From: Enterobacter sp. Bisph1
GTDB taxonomy: Bacteria > Pseudomonadota > Gammaproteobacteria > Enterobacterales > Enterobacteriaceae
DNA: 64,000 bases
NCBI RefSeq assembly: GCF_000814905.1
Contig: NZ_JXAG01000052.1
Coordinates: 1-64,000 of the forward strand
Direction of reading: 5' to 3'
The first letter of the stretch is position 1. Each line of letters opens with the position of its first letter. Positions 46,383 to 55,035 of this stretch are shown here, one piece after another. The translations under genes and the position numbers were made by a program. The notes beneath the pieces were generated by a model. That model did no database searches. It was not told where the DNA came from and was given only the letters and a program-made list of their open reading frames with translations.

Positions 46383-48399
46383 TTTCTATCTCCTCGACAG
46401 AATATTGAGCAAACCGTAAAATCGTATCGCTTCCATAGGGCATAGACAACGTAGGGGAAAGCGATACATCCAGCAGTTCTTCGATACTCAGGAAAATTTC
46501 ATTCCTTTCAATCTCATCCTTCGGAATCTCATTTTTATTTTTTTCCATTTGTTCTTTAAATAGATCGATATTATATCTGTGCTCCGTAAAGGTACGTTTT
46601 TCCACTAATCCCGTATCATCAATTAGCTCTAACAGCTTGTTATACATATACGGCATATAGGCCGTCATAAAGTGTTCAAAAAGGTTTAGCGCTAACCCTC
46701 TTTCCGGGTTGGTGCTTTTTGGGAAAAAATGAGTTAAATCTGCTGGCGTTAAGGATGCTTTAAACTCTTTTTGTTTCTGCCCGGCCTGTTGCATCTCTTG
46801 CTCCGCCAGTGCAGGCACCAGGAATAGTTTAGCTTTAATGGGGAGCGACTTTCTGATGGTGATGCACCCTGCCGGCGTTGGCAGGTCTCTTTTGCACTCC
46901 TTCCATTCCCGACTCTGGCTAGTTGTAAGGAAAGCAACTATTTTACCGTGATGCCAAAAACAGTCTCCCCATTCAACCATTTGGTAAGCCAGTAGTTGGC
47001 CCAATGACCAGAAAAAGCCCAACGTTCCTCCAAACCACCCCCAGAGTTTATATAATTCATTATCCAGATTGGCTTCCGGCGGAACGGCTGGAACCGGATC
47101 TTTATCATTAATATGGCGGAAATGAGTAATTTCAGATAATTGCATCACGGCATCGCGGGTAAAGGTCCTCGGCATTCCATAAGTATAAAGTATAGGATTA
47201 TAATCTTTAAGTTTTGCCGAATGAATTAGAGCTAAAGCCCCCCCTAAACTGTGACCACATACAAATAAATCCAATGTTTCAATTAAATCGGTCAATTCTT
47301 CAATTTCTTTATTAAATATCTTTTCAACTCGATTATACCCACTCCAGAAGCCCGTGTGCACCTTTCCAGCAGGAAGTAATGAGGAACATTGCGTTTTGTT
47401 TAAATCACAAAATTCCGTATTAACCGGCCTGAACGCAAGATCCGTTCCGCCATCATACATACTGGCCGTTCCACGCCACGAAATAATCACTTTATCATTA
47501 TTGAAAACATAGTAGAGTTGCGTATCACCGTCTGGCTTTGCAGCTGAATTTTCTCCTGAAGACGCTATGCCACGTTTATTACTGTTATTTTCCTCAGTCG
47601 AAGCATCTTGGGATGTATCCATAAACACCGGAGGGTGATAACGATCGCTGAAGGGAACATCATGTACCAGCGTGTTCCATGCTGAACCGTCTTTATAAAG
47701 CTGAGGCAAACGTGAGAGATCTTGGCACTGATTTATAAAAAACCGCGTAATTGACTTTCTGTCTAACGCATTGTCATCTGCGTAGGAAAGGGTTGCTGCA
47801 GCGCCAAGATTAATGCCATTCGCAATGGAATAGTCCTTCTGATGATGTAAAACCAGTTCCCATGCTCTGAAAGGGCATATTTCTATTATATTGCGTTTTT
47901 TCAGTTCATTTGTCCTGATAGTAAACCCTTTAAAAGACTTGCCATGAGGAAAATGAAAGCCAGGCCAAACCTCCCCTTTCCTTAACTCTATTGATGGAGT
48001 TACAACACAAAGTTCACCAATAACCGCGTAATGCCAAAGATAGCCATTGTCTTGTGCCATCCGCCGAACTGTGGAATCCAATTCTGCATCTCTACCAATC
48101 CGGAGAGGTCGCTTCTCCATCTCTTTTGCCAGAGAGTCAGCATCCAGTATTAATTTTAATTCGAGGCCGTGGGGCATATCAATTCTTATCAGGCCTTCCG
48201 CATCGCTTCGTCCACTATACGTTAATCTGGCAACTCTGCCATCACTGGGATGATGGCTCTCGACTTTCCATGGCATATCTGACAGAGCATCGCCTTGTTC
48301 ATCAACGAGTTGAATTTCCACCCAGTACTTTTTTTGGTTTCCGGTCGTAACATCAACTTTACTGTGGGTAACGGAGGTGACCAGGGTATTATTCGCCAT
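46375..48399 (-). CDS. tle: T6SS class-3 lipase effector (Tle)
   Basis: 674-residue phospholipase-type effector delivered by the T6SS. It has no signal peptide. The N-terminal part (about 1-110) is a beta-rich domain (VEIQLVDEQGDALSDMPWKV, YSGRSDAEGLIRIDMPHG) of the kind that docks on VgrG tips. The lipase core has the nucleophile elbow CGHSLGGALA with Ser384, a likely acid in NDKDPVPAVP (Asp434), and a likely His in CFWHHGKIV (His484). The ATG at 48399 follows AAGGA; longer in-frame starts read as AT-rich shadow. Gene order vgrG, membrane protein, tle, tli identifies it with the Tle/Tli module of E. cloacae. Confidence 0.88.
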   Translation of the reverse strand: MANNTLVTSVTHSKVDVTTGNQKKYWVEIQLVDEQGDALSDMPWKVESHHPSDGRVARLTYSGRSDAEGLIRIDMPHGLELKLILDADSLAKEMEKRPLRIGRDAELDSTVRRMAQDNGYLWHYAVIGELCVVTPSIELRKGEVWPGFHFPHGKSFKGFTIRTNELKKRNIIEICPFRAWELVLHHQKDYSIANGINLGAAATLSYADDNALDRKSITRFFINQCQDLSRLPQLYKDGSAWNTLVHDVPFSDRYHPPVFMDTSQDASTEENNSNKRGIASSGENSAAKPDGDTQLYYVFNNDKVIISWRGTASMYDGGTDLAFRPVNTEFCDLNKTQCSSLLPAGKVHTGFWSGYNRVEKIFNKEIEELTDLIETLDLFVCGHSLGGALALIHSAKLKDYNPILYTYGMPRTFTRDAVMQLSEITHFRHINDKDPVPAVPPEANLDNELYKLWGWFGGTLGFFWSLGQLLAYQMVEWGDCFWHHGKIVAFLTTSQSREWKECKRDLPTPAGCITIRKSLPIKAKLFLVPALAEQEMQQAGQKQKEFKASLTPADLTHFFPKSTNPERGLALNLFEHFMTAYMPYMYNKLLELIDDTGLVEKRTFTEHRYNIDLFKEQMEKNKNEIPKDEIERNEIFLSIEELLDVSLSPTLSMPYGSDTILRFAQYSVEEIENV

Positions 48400-48841
48400 A
48401 TGAAGTTCCTTCATTTTTTTTGTTGCTGGCCAATTTAAAGGAAGCAAATTTAATGATTTCAGAGAGAACGAGCAAAATAACAAACATCGATACGCTTGTA
48501 ATATTCAGTTGTTTCAACAGCCATGGCAAAAAAGAAATAGATGGGATTGTCATTAATAACCGGAAAGGTATTTGTATATAGATAAAACAATGAACCCTAC
48601 ACCAGCCCACAAGAAGTAATATGGCGGATATTATGATGGAAATATTCAATATTAATGACACAGAAAACATTAACACAGTCCAAATTTCACTACCATACTC
48701 AGAATTAAGATGATTAAAACTTATAATATCGTCGATAAGAGGAATACGCCCTTGCTCGACGTTTAACCAGGCAAACCTGATAATATAAAAAATATCCAGC
48801 GCACCCCAGATAAAACAGACTATACGATAGTTTAGTTTCAT
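48389..48841 (-). CDS. Four-helix membrane protein between vgrG and tle
   Basis: 150-residue protein with four hydrophobic segments (about 5-25, 55-80, 82-105 and 115-135, for example VLMFSVSLILNISIIISAILLLVGW) and a charged C-terminal tail KKNEGTSYGE. It starts two bases after the vgrG stop and overlaps tle by 11 bases, so it is made with vgrG and the effector. Base composition is AT-rich like tle. I do not recognise the family. Roles as a second, inner-membrane immunity protein or an effector-loading factor fit the position but are unproven. Confidence 0.75.
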   Translation of the reverse strand: MKLNYRIVCFIWGALDIFYIIRFAWLNVEQGRIPLIDDIISFNHLNSEYGSEIWTVLMFSVSLILNISIIISAILLLVGWCRVHCFIYIQIPFRLLMTIPSISFLPWLLKQLNITSVSMFVILLVLSEIIKFASFKLASNKKNEGTSYGE

Positions 48842-48843
48842 AG

Positions 48844-51714
48844 TTAATTCTTCTTCTCATTAATGTCGTCCGCAACAGCTGGCATCCAGTGCCATGATGC
48901 TCCACTAACTGTCCATGCATCATCGCCTTCAAGAAATGTTTGCGTTATTCTTCTCTGTTCTCCATAGCGATAAATTGCTGAATCATTTATTACATGCTCG
49001 TCGGCACCTGCGGGGAATGATTTCCATTCCTGGATCTTGTCTCGTTTGGTATGCATAAAATCTTTCCCTTCAGATCCAAAAACACGGCCTTCATTTCCCA
49101 TCGACGTTATACGATTAATTGCCATAATTACCGTATTTTTTAATCCGTGGTAATCATGGTCAATTGTCACCCAATGCCCTGGACCTTCCTCTTGCTGCTC
49201 ATCTGGAAATTCAATGCTCATAGAACCGGGCATTAAAGTATATAGTGTGGTTGTTTTGCCTGCGGAGTCAGATATACCCTCAAAAACTTCATTTTCAGCG
49301 GTGGTTACTTTATATCGCGTGAATGGCTTTATCTCTCCTGATTCAGGATCTTTGATTGTAAATGAACCGGAATAGCCTTTTGGAAACGTAACGGGTGGGG
49401 TATCAAGCGTTGCTGGCCCTGCCTTATTAATGTTGGCCGCTTTTAATAAAATATTGCCTGGACAACCTAATTCAATATTCCCATCACTCATTTTTATAAA
49501 AGCGCCACCACAATTCAAAATAATTTCCTGGCTGGCATCAACCCTTACACTACCCTGGGCGCTGGTAATCGTTACATCCTGTAGCGCAGAAGCATTTAAG
49601 GCCTCGGACTGCGCCTGAATATCGACTTTACCCGCTCCCGAATAAAGCTTCATACCCGCCGCCTGGGCAAACAGGCTAACCGACTCACCTGCCGCAACAG
49701 TAAATGACTGCCCGGCGCTGATATCAGTATTTCTGCCTGACATCAGACCAATACTTTCATTCCCCGAAGCCAGCCTTACAGCTTTAGGGCTGAGAATACC
49801 TATTCCAGCTGGAGCGTGAGCCAGCAAACCGGGCAACCTGAGATATCGCAAAGCGCTGTTAAGTAATTTTTGACTATCCGTATCCGACTGCTGAGCTTGA
49901 GCGCCTTTTGCGGCAACCTGCATGCTCCGGGCAAGCGTGAGGGCTTGCTCAAGTTGCTCTATGGCCTCATCCATCTCAAGCATTTTACTGCCGACATCAG
50001 GTTGAATATCAGCTGTAAGCAAAATACCTTTACCACCACGAACGGTTACCCAATCATTGGTACGTAATTCAGCCCCTTCTCCTCGTAACATTCTGGATGC
50101 ATCGACATTGTGCCCAAGGTTAAGCTGCGTCTTTCCCCCATACTCCGTGCTGAGTTTGATATGCTCCTCGCCGCGCTTGTCCTCCATGCGCAGTTTGTTA
50201 AGTGCGGCGGTGCGGATCACGTTGCGGGTGCTGTTCAGCTCCGTAACATGATCAACCCGGCGGGAGTCGTGCAGCGCATGAGCGATATAAGGGCGATCCG
50301 GATCGCCTTCGTGGAAAGCGATCGCCACTTCGGTTCCCTGAATTAAAGGGAAATGAAACCCATAGGTATCTCCGCCGTAGGGCTTAGCCAGGCGCACCGG
50401 CATACTTTCCAGGCCTGGATTCTTATCATCAAGATCGGCATCAAATTTCACTCGGTAGAGGCCAGCTTCATCTTGCCATGCGTAGAGATCATTCTCTTTC
50501 GCGCTGGTGACACGTGCGGTCAGCGTACCGGTCACTTTCGGACGGGGTAGCAGCGGCGGACGCCAACAGAGAGTTTCACTGTAGGGAACCCCGGTTAGTT
50601 CCGCCTGCAGAGCCGAATCCCGGCTGGCTGTAAAGACAATATGGGTAAGGAGAATCGGCTCCTGCAGCTGCACCGGTAACGTTGGCGGAATACTGTCGTC
50701 AATGGTCAATACCTGTGCGGCTAATAATGTGGCATCGGTACTTTTGCCGCTGATAATGGTCTGTTTTGCCAGGAAACGTTCATGATCGAGGCGCGCCCAG
50801 AAATTAGCCGTCTCCGTTGCCGGATCGATATTGTCCCCGCGTTCAAGGTGGCGCGATTGGTAGTGATAGACCTCACCATAGTTGATCCCTTCGCCTTCGC
50901 CACGCGACATATCTGCCGACGCGGACTGCAGCAGCATTTGGGCTTGACGATGGTTATAGTCTTTTGTGGTGACGCTTCCTTCCACCACATTATGCGCCAC
51001 GCTTAACGCCCAGACCGAGTCAGTACCGTTGTCGCTCATACCTGACGGGCTATTAATCGCCAGCTTTTTATCAAACATCAGCGCCGCTTGCGTATCGCCG
51101 AAATGGATCACTTCCGTTTGCGTATCCGGCTGCAGGGTAAAGAAATAGAAGATCCCCAGCTCCGCCAGCAGTCGCTGAATAAAAGCCAGATCGCTTTCCT
51201 GATACTGATTAATCTGCTCCCGTTTCGGATAGCTTTTTTTTAGCCTGAATTCATATTCCCAACCTTTCAGCCCATGTTCCGTCAATATCTGTTCCACAAC
51301 ATCGGGTACGGATTTGTTAACAAAAAAACGGTGTGTGCGGTACTGACGGTTTAACAGCGCTAAAAAAGGCTCAAGCACAATTTCATAGGAGACCTGGTCA
51401 CGAGAGCCGGTAATGCGCCGGAACGCAGTGATGGTGCCATGAACCTTTTTCACCGTGACGGGCAGTTGCACCATGCCAGCGAAAGTCTCTGTAAGAGTGC
51501 GCATGGTAAAGGTTCCACTTTTGCGCAGTACCTGTTGCGGTTGAATGTCATGGTTGGCACTGCTAAAGCGAATGGTGTAATGATAAAGTTCACTCAGCCC
51601 TTCGTGACCAGAAAAATCTTCAATATCAAGAACGAGATCGCTGTCGACCAGCGACAACGCATAGCGATTAAGAACGCCGCTTTGAGCGTTCGAGAGGATG
51701 TCCATCACACTCAT
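48844..51714 (-). CDS. tssI: T6SS spike protein VgrG (TssI) with C-terminal adaptor extension
   Basis: Trimeric spike that carries effectors. The 956-residue product has a gp27-like N-terminal part (about 1-380: HEGLSELYHYTIRFSS, VEQILTEHGLKGWEYEF) and a gp5 OB-fold (about 385-490: PYGGDTYGFHFPLIQGTEVA, FHEGDPDRP). The beta-helix needle and DUF2345 region (about 600-760, GKVDIQAQSEALNASALQD) follow. An extension of about 190 residues begins with a transthyretin-like beta sandwich (about 775-835: YSGSFTIKDPESGEIKPF) and ends in a unique tail. In EAEC a TTR-like domain of VgrG1 binds the Tle1 lipase, so this extension probably carries the downstream lipase. The ATG overlaps the clpV stop (ATGA). 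Confidence 0.93.
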   Translation of the reverse strand: MSVMDILSNAQSGVLNRYALSLVDSDLVLDIEDFSGHEGLSELYHYTIRFSSANHDIQPQQVLRKSGTFTMRTLTETFAGMVQLPVTVKKVHGTITAFRRITGSRDQVSYEIVLEPFLALLNRQYRTHRFFVNKSVPDVVEQILTEHGLKGWEYEFRLKKSYPKREQINQYQESDLAFIQRLLAELGIFYFFTLQPDTQTEVIHFGDTQAALMFDKKLAINSPSGMSDNGTDSVWALSVAHNVVEGSVTTKDYNHRQAQMLLQSASADMSRGEGEGINYGEVYHYQSRHLERGDNIDPATETANFWARLDHERFLAKQTIISGKSTDATLLAAQVLTIDDSIPPTLPVQLQEPILLTHIVFTASRDSALQAELTGVPYSETLCWRPPLLPRPKVTGTLTARVTSAKENDLYAWQDEAGLYRVKFDADLDDKNPGLESMPVRLAKPYGGDTYGFHFPLIQGTEVAIAFHEGDPDRPYIAHALHDSRRVDHVTELNSTRNVIRTAALNKLRMEDKRGEEHIKLSTEYGGKTQLNLGHNVDASRMLRGEGAELRTNDWVTVRGGKGILLTADIQPDVGSKMLEMDEAIEQLEQALTLARSMQVAAKGAQAQQSDTDSQKLLNSALRYLRLPGLLAHAPAGIGILSPKAVRLASGNESIGLMSGRNTDISAGQSFTVAAGESVSLFAQAAGMKLYSGAGKVDIQAQSEALNASALQDVTITSAQGSVRVDASQEIILNCGGAFIKMSDGNIELGCPGNILLKAANINKAGPATLDTPPVTFPKGYSGSFTIKDPESGEIKPFTRYKVTTAENEVFEGISDSAGKTTTLYTLMPGSMSIEFPDEQQEEGPGHWVTIDHDYHGLKNTVIMAINRITSMGNEGRVFGSEGKDFMHTKRDKIQEWKSFPAGADEHVINDSAIYRYGEQRRITQTFLEGDDAWTVSGASWHWMPAVADDINEKKN

Positions 51715-54362
51715 GCTGTGACTCCTTCATGTGCCATTTCTATGACAATCCCCTCCTCTTCATCCCAGCCCAGCGTCAACGAGGCGGGCTTCTGCCCGGC
51801 CGCCATATGGCTTAGCAACTGCTGGCTCAGCACCGGTAAGATCTGCTGGTTCAGCAGGCTGTCGACGTTGCGCGCCCCGGTATCCGGCAGCAGGCAAGCC
51901 GACGTCAGCGCGTCATACAGCGTCTCCGCAATCTGGGTGGTGAGACCGTAATGACGATGCAGGCGCTTGCTCACCTGATCGAGTTTCATCTGCACAATGG
52001 TGCGCATGGCGCTTTCCGCCAGCGGGCGATAAATCACGGTCTGGAAACGGGCCAGCAGTGCCGGCTGGAAATGATCGCGCAGGATCGGGCGCATCAGTTC
52101 ATGCAGATCCGCTTCTGTCGACTCAGGCTGTTCATGCAGCAACTGCATCAGATGATCGCTGCCAAGATTAGAGGTCATCAGGATCACGGTATTGCGAAAG
52201 TCGATTTCGCGCCCCTCGCCATCGCGCATAAAGCCGCGATCAAAGACCTGGTAAAACAGGTTCATTACGTCGCGATGGGCTTTTTCCACTTCATCAAGCA
52301 GGACGATGCTATAAGGGCGCTTGCGCACCGCTTCGGTGAGAATGCCGCCCTGGCCGTAACCGACGTAACCCGGCGGCGAACCTTTCAACTGCGATACAGT
52401 GTGCGACTCCTGATATTCAGAGAGATTAATGGTGATAAGGGATTTCTCACCGCCATACAGCACATCGGCCAGCGCCAGTGCGGTCTCGGTTTTGCCAACG
52501 CCGCTCGGCCCCACCAGCAGAAAAACGCCCTGCGGGCCATTTTCGGATGTCAGTCCGGTTTTCGCCGCGCGCAGACGCTGCGCAATAGCGGTGAGGGAAA
52601 CATGCTGGCCCACCACCCGTTTGCCGATTTCGTTTTCCAGCGTCAGCAGTTCGGTCTGTTCATCTTTCATCAATGAGGAGAGCGGCACGCCGGTCCAGTC
52701 GGCAATCACGTTGGCAACGGTACGGGTATTAACATCAATCTGAATCAACGCCTCATCCTGCTGGGCGCAGTCAAGTTGCTGCTGCAGGTTAGGGATCTCA
52801 GCCTGACGGCTAATATCACGGCGACAGGTCATCAACTCCTGAGCAATGGCTTTTTCCTGTTCGAAATGCGTTTGCATCTGCTGCAGCGTGCTTTCGAGGG
52901 TGCTTCGCTGCTGGGCAATGAGCGCCAGGCGCGCGGCATGGGTGCTGCCGCCTGCGGCGATATCTTCGAGTAGCGCCTGCTCTTCCAGCGCCAGCGCGGT
53001 CATCTGCGCATGAAGGTGGGTGATTTCTTCGGGCACGGTATCAAGGCTCATACGCACGCGCGCCGCAGCGGTGTCGAGCAGATCGACGGCTTTATCCGGT
53101 AACTGGCGGCCTGTCAGATAGCGGCGCGACAGGGAGACCGCCGCACGCACGGCATCGTCGGTGATATGTACGCCGTGGTGTTGGGCATAACGGGATTTCA
53201 GCCCGCGCAGCATTAAGCAGGCCGTTTCGTCGTCCGGTTCGTCGACTTTAACCATTTGAAAACGGCGCTCGAGGGCGGCATCGCGTTCGAAATACTGTTT
53301 GTACTCGCTCCAGGTCGTGGCGGCGATGGTTCGCAGTTCGCCGCGCGCCAGCGCCGGTTTCAGGAGGTTCGCGGCATCGGCACCGCCCGCCTGATTACCG
53401 GCTCCGATAATGGTATGGGCTTCGTCAATAAACAGCATAATGGGGGTTGGTGACTGCTGCACCGCTTCTATCACGTTTTTCAGCCGCTGTTCGAATTCCC
53501 CTTTCACCCCTGCGCCCGCCTGCAGCAGGCCCAGATCCAGCGTACGCAGCGCGACAGGTTTCAGGCTTTCCGGCACGTTGCCTTCGCTGATACGTAACGC
53601 CAGGCCTTCCACCAGGGCCGTTTTCCCTACTCCCGGCTCTCCGACCAGAATCGGGTTGTTTTTACGCCGCCGGGAGAGAATATCCACCATCTGGCGAATT
53701 TCGCTATCACGACCAAATACCGGGTCGATTTTGTCTTCACGGGCACGCGCGGTGACATCGAGGGTAAATTTATCCAGTGCATTTTGCAGCGCGGGGCTCA
53801 GTTCCCCTTCAAGACTTTGCGCGGCATCGACTGCACGCCCTACCATCTCCACATCCCCGCCGGTATGCGCCAGTTCCGCTTCCTGCTGCATCTCCGGTCG
53901 CTCGTCGGATTGCGCATCCAGCAGCGGGCGTAAGCGTTCAAGTTGGCTTTGTCCGAGGGTTAGCAATGGCCACAAACCGTCGCAGCGCAGCAGTTTGGGT
54001 TTATCCGCCAGCGCGATTAGCAGATGCACACCACGGATCTGTTCTTCCCCCGCCAGCGAGGCGTGCAGCCAGGCTTCCTGTAATAACGCCTGCGTGTTGT
54101 CCGCTAACTGCGGACGGCCGCGCACCGATCGAGGCAGGTTATCCATCCAGGCGAGCAGATCTTGCCAGATGGAATCCATATCCCATTCGTAACGACGCGC
54201 AATCACCGTCAGATCGCCCTCGCCCTGTTCGAGCAATTTCAGAAGCCAGTGCTCCGGCAGAATTTCCGCGTGGGCGCGGGTCTGACACAGAGAGGCAGCG
54301 CCTTCCATGGCGCGCGCGCAGTAGGGATTCAGACGACGTAACAGAACGGCAGGATTTTCCAT
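51711..54362 (-). CDS. tssH: T6SS sheath-recycling AAA+ ATPase ClpV (TssH)
   Basis: Disassembles contracted TssBC sheath for re-use. The 883-residue product has a ClpN-like N-terminal domain and two AAA+ modules. The first contains VGEPGVGKTALVEG (around residues 240-250); the second has LLVGPSGVGKTETALAL and the sensor region LLDEVEKAHRDVMNLF. A coiled-coil middle domain lies between them. It separates hcp from vgrG, with a terminator hairpin upstream, and overlaps vgrG by four bases. Confidence 0.96.
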   Translation of the reverse strand: MENPAVLLRRLNPYCARAMEGAASLCQTRAHAEILPEHWLLKLLEQGEGDLTVIARRYEWDMDSIWQDLLAWMDNLPRSVRGRPQLADNTQALLQEAWLHASLAGEEQIRGVHLLIALADKPKLLRCDGLWPLLTLGQSQLERLRPLLDAQSDERPEMQQEAELAHTGGDVEMVGRAVDAAQSLEGELSPALQNALDKFTLDVTARAREDKIDPVFGRDSEIRQMVDILSRRRKNNPILVGEPGVGKTALVEGLALRISEGNVPESLKPVALRTLDLGLLQAGAGVKGEFEQRLKNVIEAVQQSPTPIMLFIDEAHTIIGAGNQAGGADAANLLKPALARGELRTIAATTWSEYKQYFERDAALERRFQMVKVDEPDDETACLMLRGLKSRYAQHHGVHITDDAVRAAVSLSRRYLTGRQLPDKAVDLLDTAAARVRMSLDTVPEEITHLHAQMTALALEEQALLEDIAAGGSTHAARLALIAQQRSTLESTLQQMQTHFEQEKAIAQELMTCRRDISRQAEIPNLQQQLDCAQQDEALIQIDVNTRTVANVIADWTGVPLSSLMKDEQTELLTLENEIGKRVVGQHVSLTAIAQRLRAAKTGLTSENGPQGVFLLVGPSGVGKTETALALADVLYGGEKSLITINLSEYQESHTVSQLKGSPPGYVGYGQGGILTEAVRKRPYSIVLLDEVEKAHRDVMNLFYQVFDRGFMRDGEGREIDFRNTVILMTSNLGSDHLMQLLHEQPESTEADLHELMRPILRDHFQPALLARFQTVIYRPLAESAMRTIVQMKLDQVSKRLHRHYGLTTQIAETLYDALTSACLLPDTGARNVDSLLNQQILPVLSQQLLSHMAAGQKPASLTLGWDEEEGIVIEMAHEGVTA

Positions 54363-54510
54363 GTTAGTAAACTCTCTGTCAGAGACCTGCGGGCACGCTA
54401 CCGCCCGTCGCTTTTCTTTATATAAAGAACCTCTGGCGCATCAGGTCGAATTTCCGGATTGGGGTTTTTACTGAACGTCCGTGGCGACAGGCGCTCAGCA
54501 AAAACGAAAA

Positions 54511-54532
54511 GGCGGACAGCATGCTGCCCGCC
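54511..54532 (-). terminator. Hairpin terminator after hcp
   Basis: On the minus strand GGCGGGCAGCA pairs with TGCTGTCCGCC through one mismatch, followed at once by TTTTCGTTTTT. It lies seven bases after the hcp stop and ahead of clpV. A partial terminator here would give much more hcp than clpV-vgrG transcript, matching the demand for tube subunits. Confidence 0.75.
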
Positions 54533-54538
54533 AGAGGA

Positions 54539-55030
54539 TTACGCAGTGGCGCGTTCGTTCCAGGAATCGGAATGAATGATGTTGCCGTCTTTGTAGGTCC
54601 AGGTGATTTTTTCGTAACGCAGCTCAATCTGCTCCAGGTGGTTATGTCTCTCGTAAGTAGGATCCTTGACGTCGTGCATCAGCGGAGCCACTTTCACCAC
54701 TTTTACGTTCTCGAGTTTGACGTTGAAATATTCAACTTCCTGGCCTGCGTCGTTGATTTTGTACCACTTGAATTCCGCAGATTTCAGGGTCTGACCGGTG
54801 GTCACAGCCTTGTAGAGATACGGGCTTGAAGAGTCGATTTCTTTGGTAAACAGGAACGGGGTATGAATACGGGTTCCCGTCAGTTTGCCGGTGTTGTTAT
54901 CCGTCGGGATGTACAGGTTATGCGCCTGCGCTACCACTTCGATGCTGCCTTCGCGGTCCTGTACGTCAACAGACCCTTTAATGTCCGCGCCGCCGTCGTC
55001 TTTCAGCCAAAGATAAACAGGAATTGCCAT
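54539..55030 (-). CDS. tssD: T6SS tail-tube protein Hcp (TssD)
   Basis: Hexameric ring protein that stacks into the inner tube and carries small effectors. The 163-residue product begins MAIPVYLWLKDDGGADIKGS and contains TPFLFTKEIDSSSPYLYKAV and LRYEKITWTYKDGNIIHSDSW split by short loops, all standard for Hcp of this type. There is no C-terminal effector extension. Start five bases after tagL; a terminator hairpin follows. Confidence 0.97.
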   Translation of the reverse strand: MAIPVYLWLKDDGGADIKGSVDVQDREGSIEVVAQAHNLYIPTDNNTGKLTGTRIHTPFLFTKEIDSSSPYLYKAVTTGQTLKSAEFKWYKINDAGQEVEYFNVKLENVKVVKVAPLMHDVKDPTYERHNHLEQIELRYEKITWTYKDGNIIHSDSWNERATA

Positions 55031-55035
55031 CGGAT

